Below, in pieces: positions 5,786-6,469 of a DNA stretch of 6,469 nt. Below the pieces are notes generated by a model. It was not told the DNA's origin, did no database searches, and saw only the letters and a program-made list of their open reading frames with translations. Made by a program: the position numbers and the translations under genes. This stretch comes from Thiobacillaceae bacterium. Lineage in GTDB: Bacteria > Pseudomonadota > Gammaproteobacteria > Burkholderiales > Thiobacillaceae. Location: assembly GCA_012274165.1 (NCBI GenBank), contig JAAPAA010000362.1, positions 1-6,469 of the forward strand, in the 5' to 3' direction. Every line of letters starts with the position of its first letter. The stretch's first letter is position 1.

Positions 5786-6469
5786 TTGTACGACCTTAGT
5801 CATCATGCACTGCCGATTAATGCGGAGCAGCCGTGTGGACCCGACTGCGAGTACGACGCCAGCTTTCTGGCGCTGTCGCAGGCGGTTGCCGGCAAGCCCG
5901 AACAGCAGTTTGGCGACACCATCATTCCCGCGGTCGAACCGGACTGGCGAGTCGTGGAACACTTGGCATCCGATCTGCTGGCCAAAACCAAGGATCTGAG
6001 GGTCGTGGCCTGGTTGACCCAAGCGGCGACCCGATTGCACGGCGTCCCCGGGTTTGCCGCCGGCGTCCAGTTGATGAACCTGCTGTGCGAGCAATACTGG
6101 GACGATGTGCATCCGCGCCTGATCATCGATGGCGAAAATGATCCCTACCTTCGAATCGGGGCGCTGGCAACCTTGTCAAGTGGCGCCGGCAGTTACGCGG
6201 AAAGCTCGCCGATCATGCAGGCACTTCGCGATGCCTTGATCGCCAATCGAGCAGTGACCGTCAGGATTCGCGACGTGGAACTGGCGGCAACCAACGACGC
6301 TGCAGCCCGCTATTCAGACGCGCAAATCGTCTCGATCCTGCAGGACGCAATTGCCGAAGGCTCGGAGGCAGTCACCGCCTTTGAGCAAGGCGTGGTGTCC
6401 TTCAACGCGCTCAGCGCGCAGATTGGCTCGCGCATGTCCGGGGCGGATCAACCGGACTTGTCCGCAATG
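5786..6469 (+). CDS. tssA: Type VI secretion protein TssA (ImpA N-terminal domain), first 228 residues (3' end off window)
   Basis: TssA is a cytoplasmic T6SS assembly protein that, in studied systems, helps prime the baseplate and coordinates tube/sheath polymerisation. The frame opens after a stop at 5759-5761, starts at TTG 5786 behind a strong Shine-Dalgarno, and runs unbroken to the right edge. The ImpA_N domain is clear: PCGPDCEYDASFLAL (16-30), GKPEQQFGDTIIPAVEPDW (36-54), LLAKTKDLRVVAWLTQAATRL (split as 64-84), YWDDVHPRL (104-112) and ENDPYLRIGAL (117-127). The later part (about 150-228) is the less conserved middle region; the C-terminal domain that separates TssA classes is missing. 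It is divergent from tagH-pppA and presumably leads a structural T6SS operon to the right. A rare TTG start may lower its translation. Identity as TssA is secure; class is not determined. Confidence 0.94.
   Translation, partial: MYDLSHHALPINAEQPCGPDCEYDASFLALSQAVAGKPEQQFGDTIIPAVEPDWRVVEHLASDLLAKTKDLRVVAWLTQAATRLHGVPGFAAGVQLMNLLCEQYWDDVHPRLIIDGENDPYLRIGALATLSSGAGSYAESSPIMQALRDALIANRAVTVRIRDVELAATNDAAARYSDAQIVSILQDAIAEGSEAVTAFEQGVVSFNALSAQIGSRMSGADQPDLSAM

Noticed and set aside
5611..5799. Small plus-strand open frame (62 codons) in the tagH/tssA gap
   Set aside because: No ribosome-binding site stands out, the composition looks random, and it overlaps the tssA start region.

Overview
The window is GC-rich (about 60% by eye) and carries two adjacent surface/secretion systems. 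Protein style suggests a betaproteobacterium, most likely of the order Burkholderiales: a T6SS FHA protein of the TagH type, a T6SS PP2C phosphatase, an ImpA/TssA protein and a FhaC/ShlB-FhaB two-partner pair. The organism call is inference from family resemblance; there is no rRNA or other marker gene.

Layout. Minus strand, read right to left: tagH (3314-5446, T6SS FHA-domain scaffold) overlaps pppA (2490-3314, T6SS PP2C phosphatase) by one base. A 203-bp gap follows, then a TpsB outer-membrane transporter (610-2286) and, 54 bp further on, the start of a TpsA exoprotein (555 to the window edge at 1). Plus strand: tssA starts with TTG at 5786 and runs off the right edge. The 339 bp between tagH and tssA (5447-5785) is a divergent control region with short repeats and palindromes but no convincing gene.

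How the genes work together. PppA and TagH belong to the threonine-phosphorylation switch that gates T6SS assembly: a PpkA-type kinase phosphorylates a T6SS component, the FHA protein recognises the phosphothreonine, and PppA reverses it. No kinase gene lies in the window. TssA takes part in baseplate, tube and sheath assembly, and presumably begins the structural T6SS operon to the right. TpsB exports TpsA across the outer membrane; TpsA's functional C-terminal part lies beyond the left edge, so whether it is an adhesin, haemolysin or contact-dependent toxin cannot be told.

Most notable: TagH is enlarged to 710 residues by a 400-residue low-complexity linker. The linker contains a near-identical 240-bp tandem duplication and about ten spaced DP[F/L] or NPF motifs, which look like a multivalent docking scaffold. 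The divergent T6SS control region also holds two copies of CAGTGCAARCTG exactly 55 bp apart. No wholly new system was identified; this is a recognisable T6SS regulatory module beside a two-partner secretion locus.
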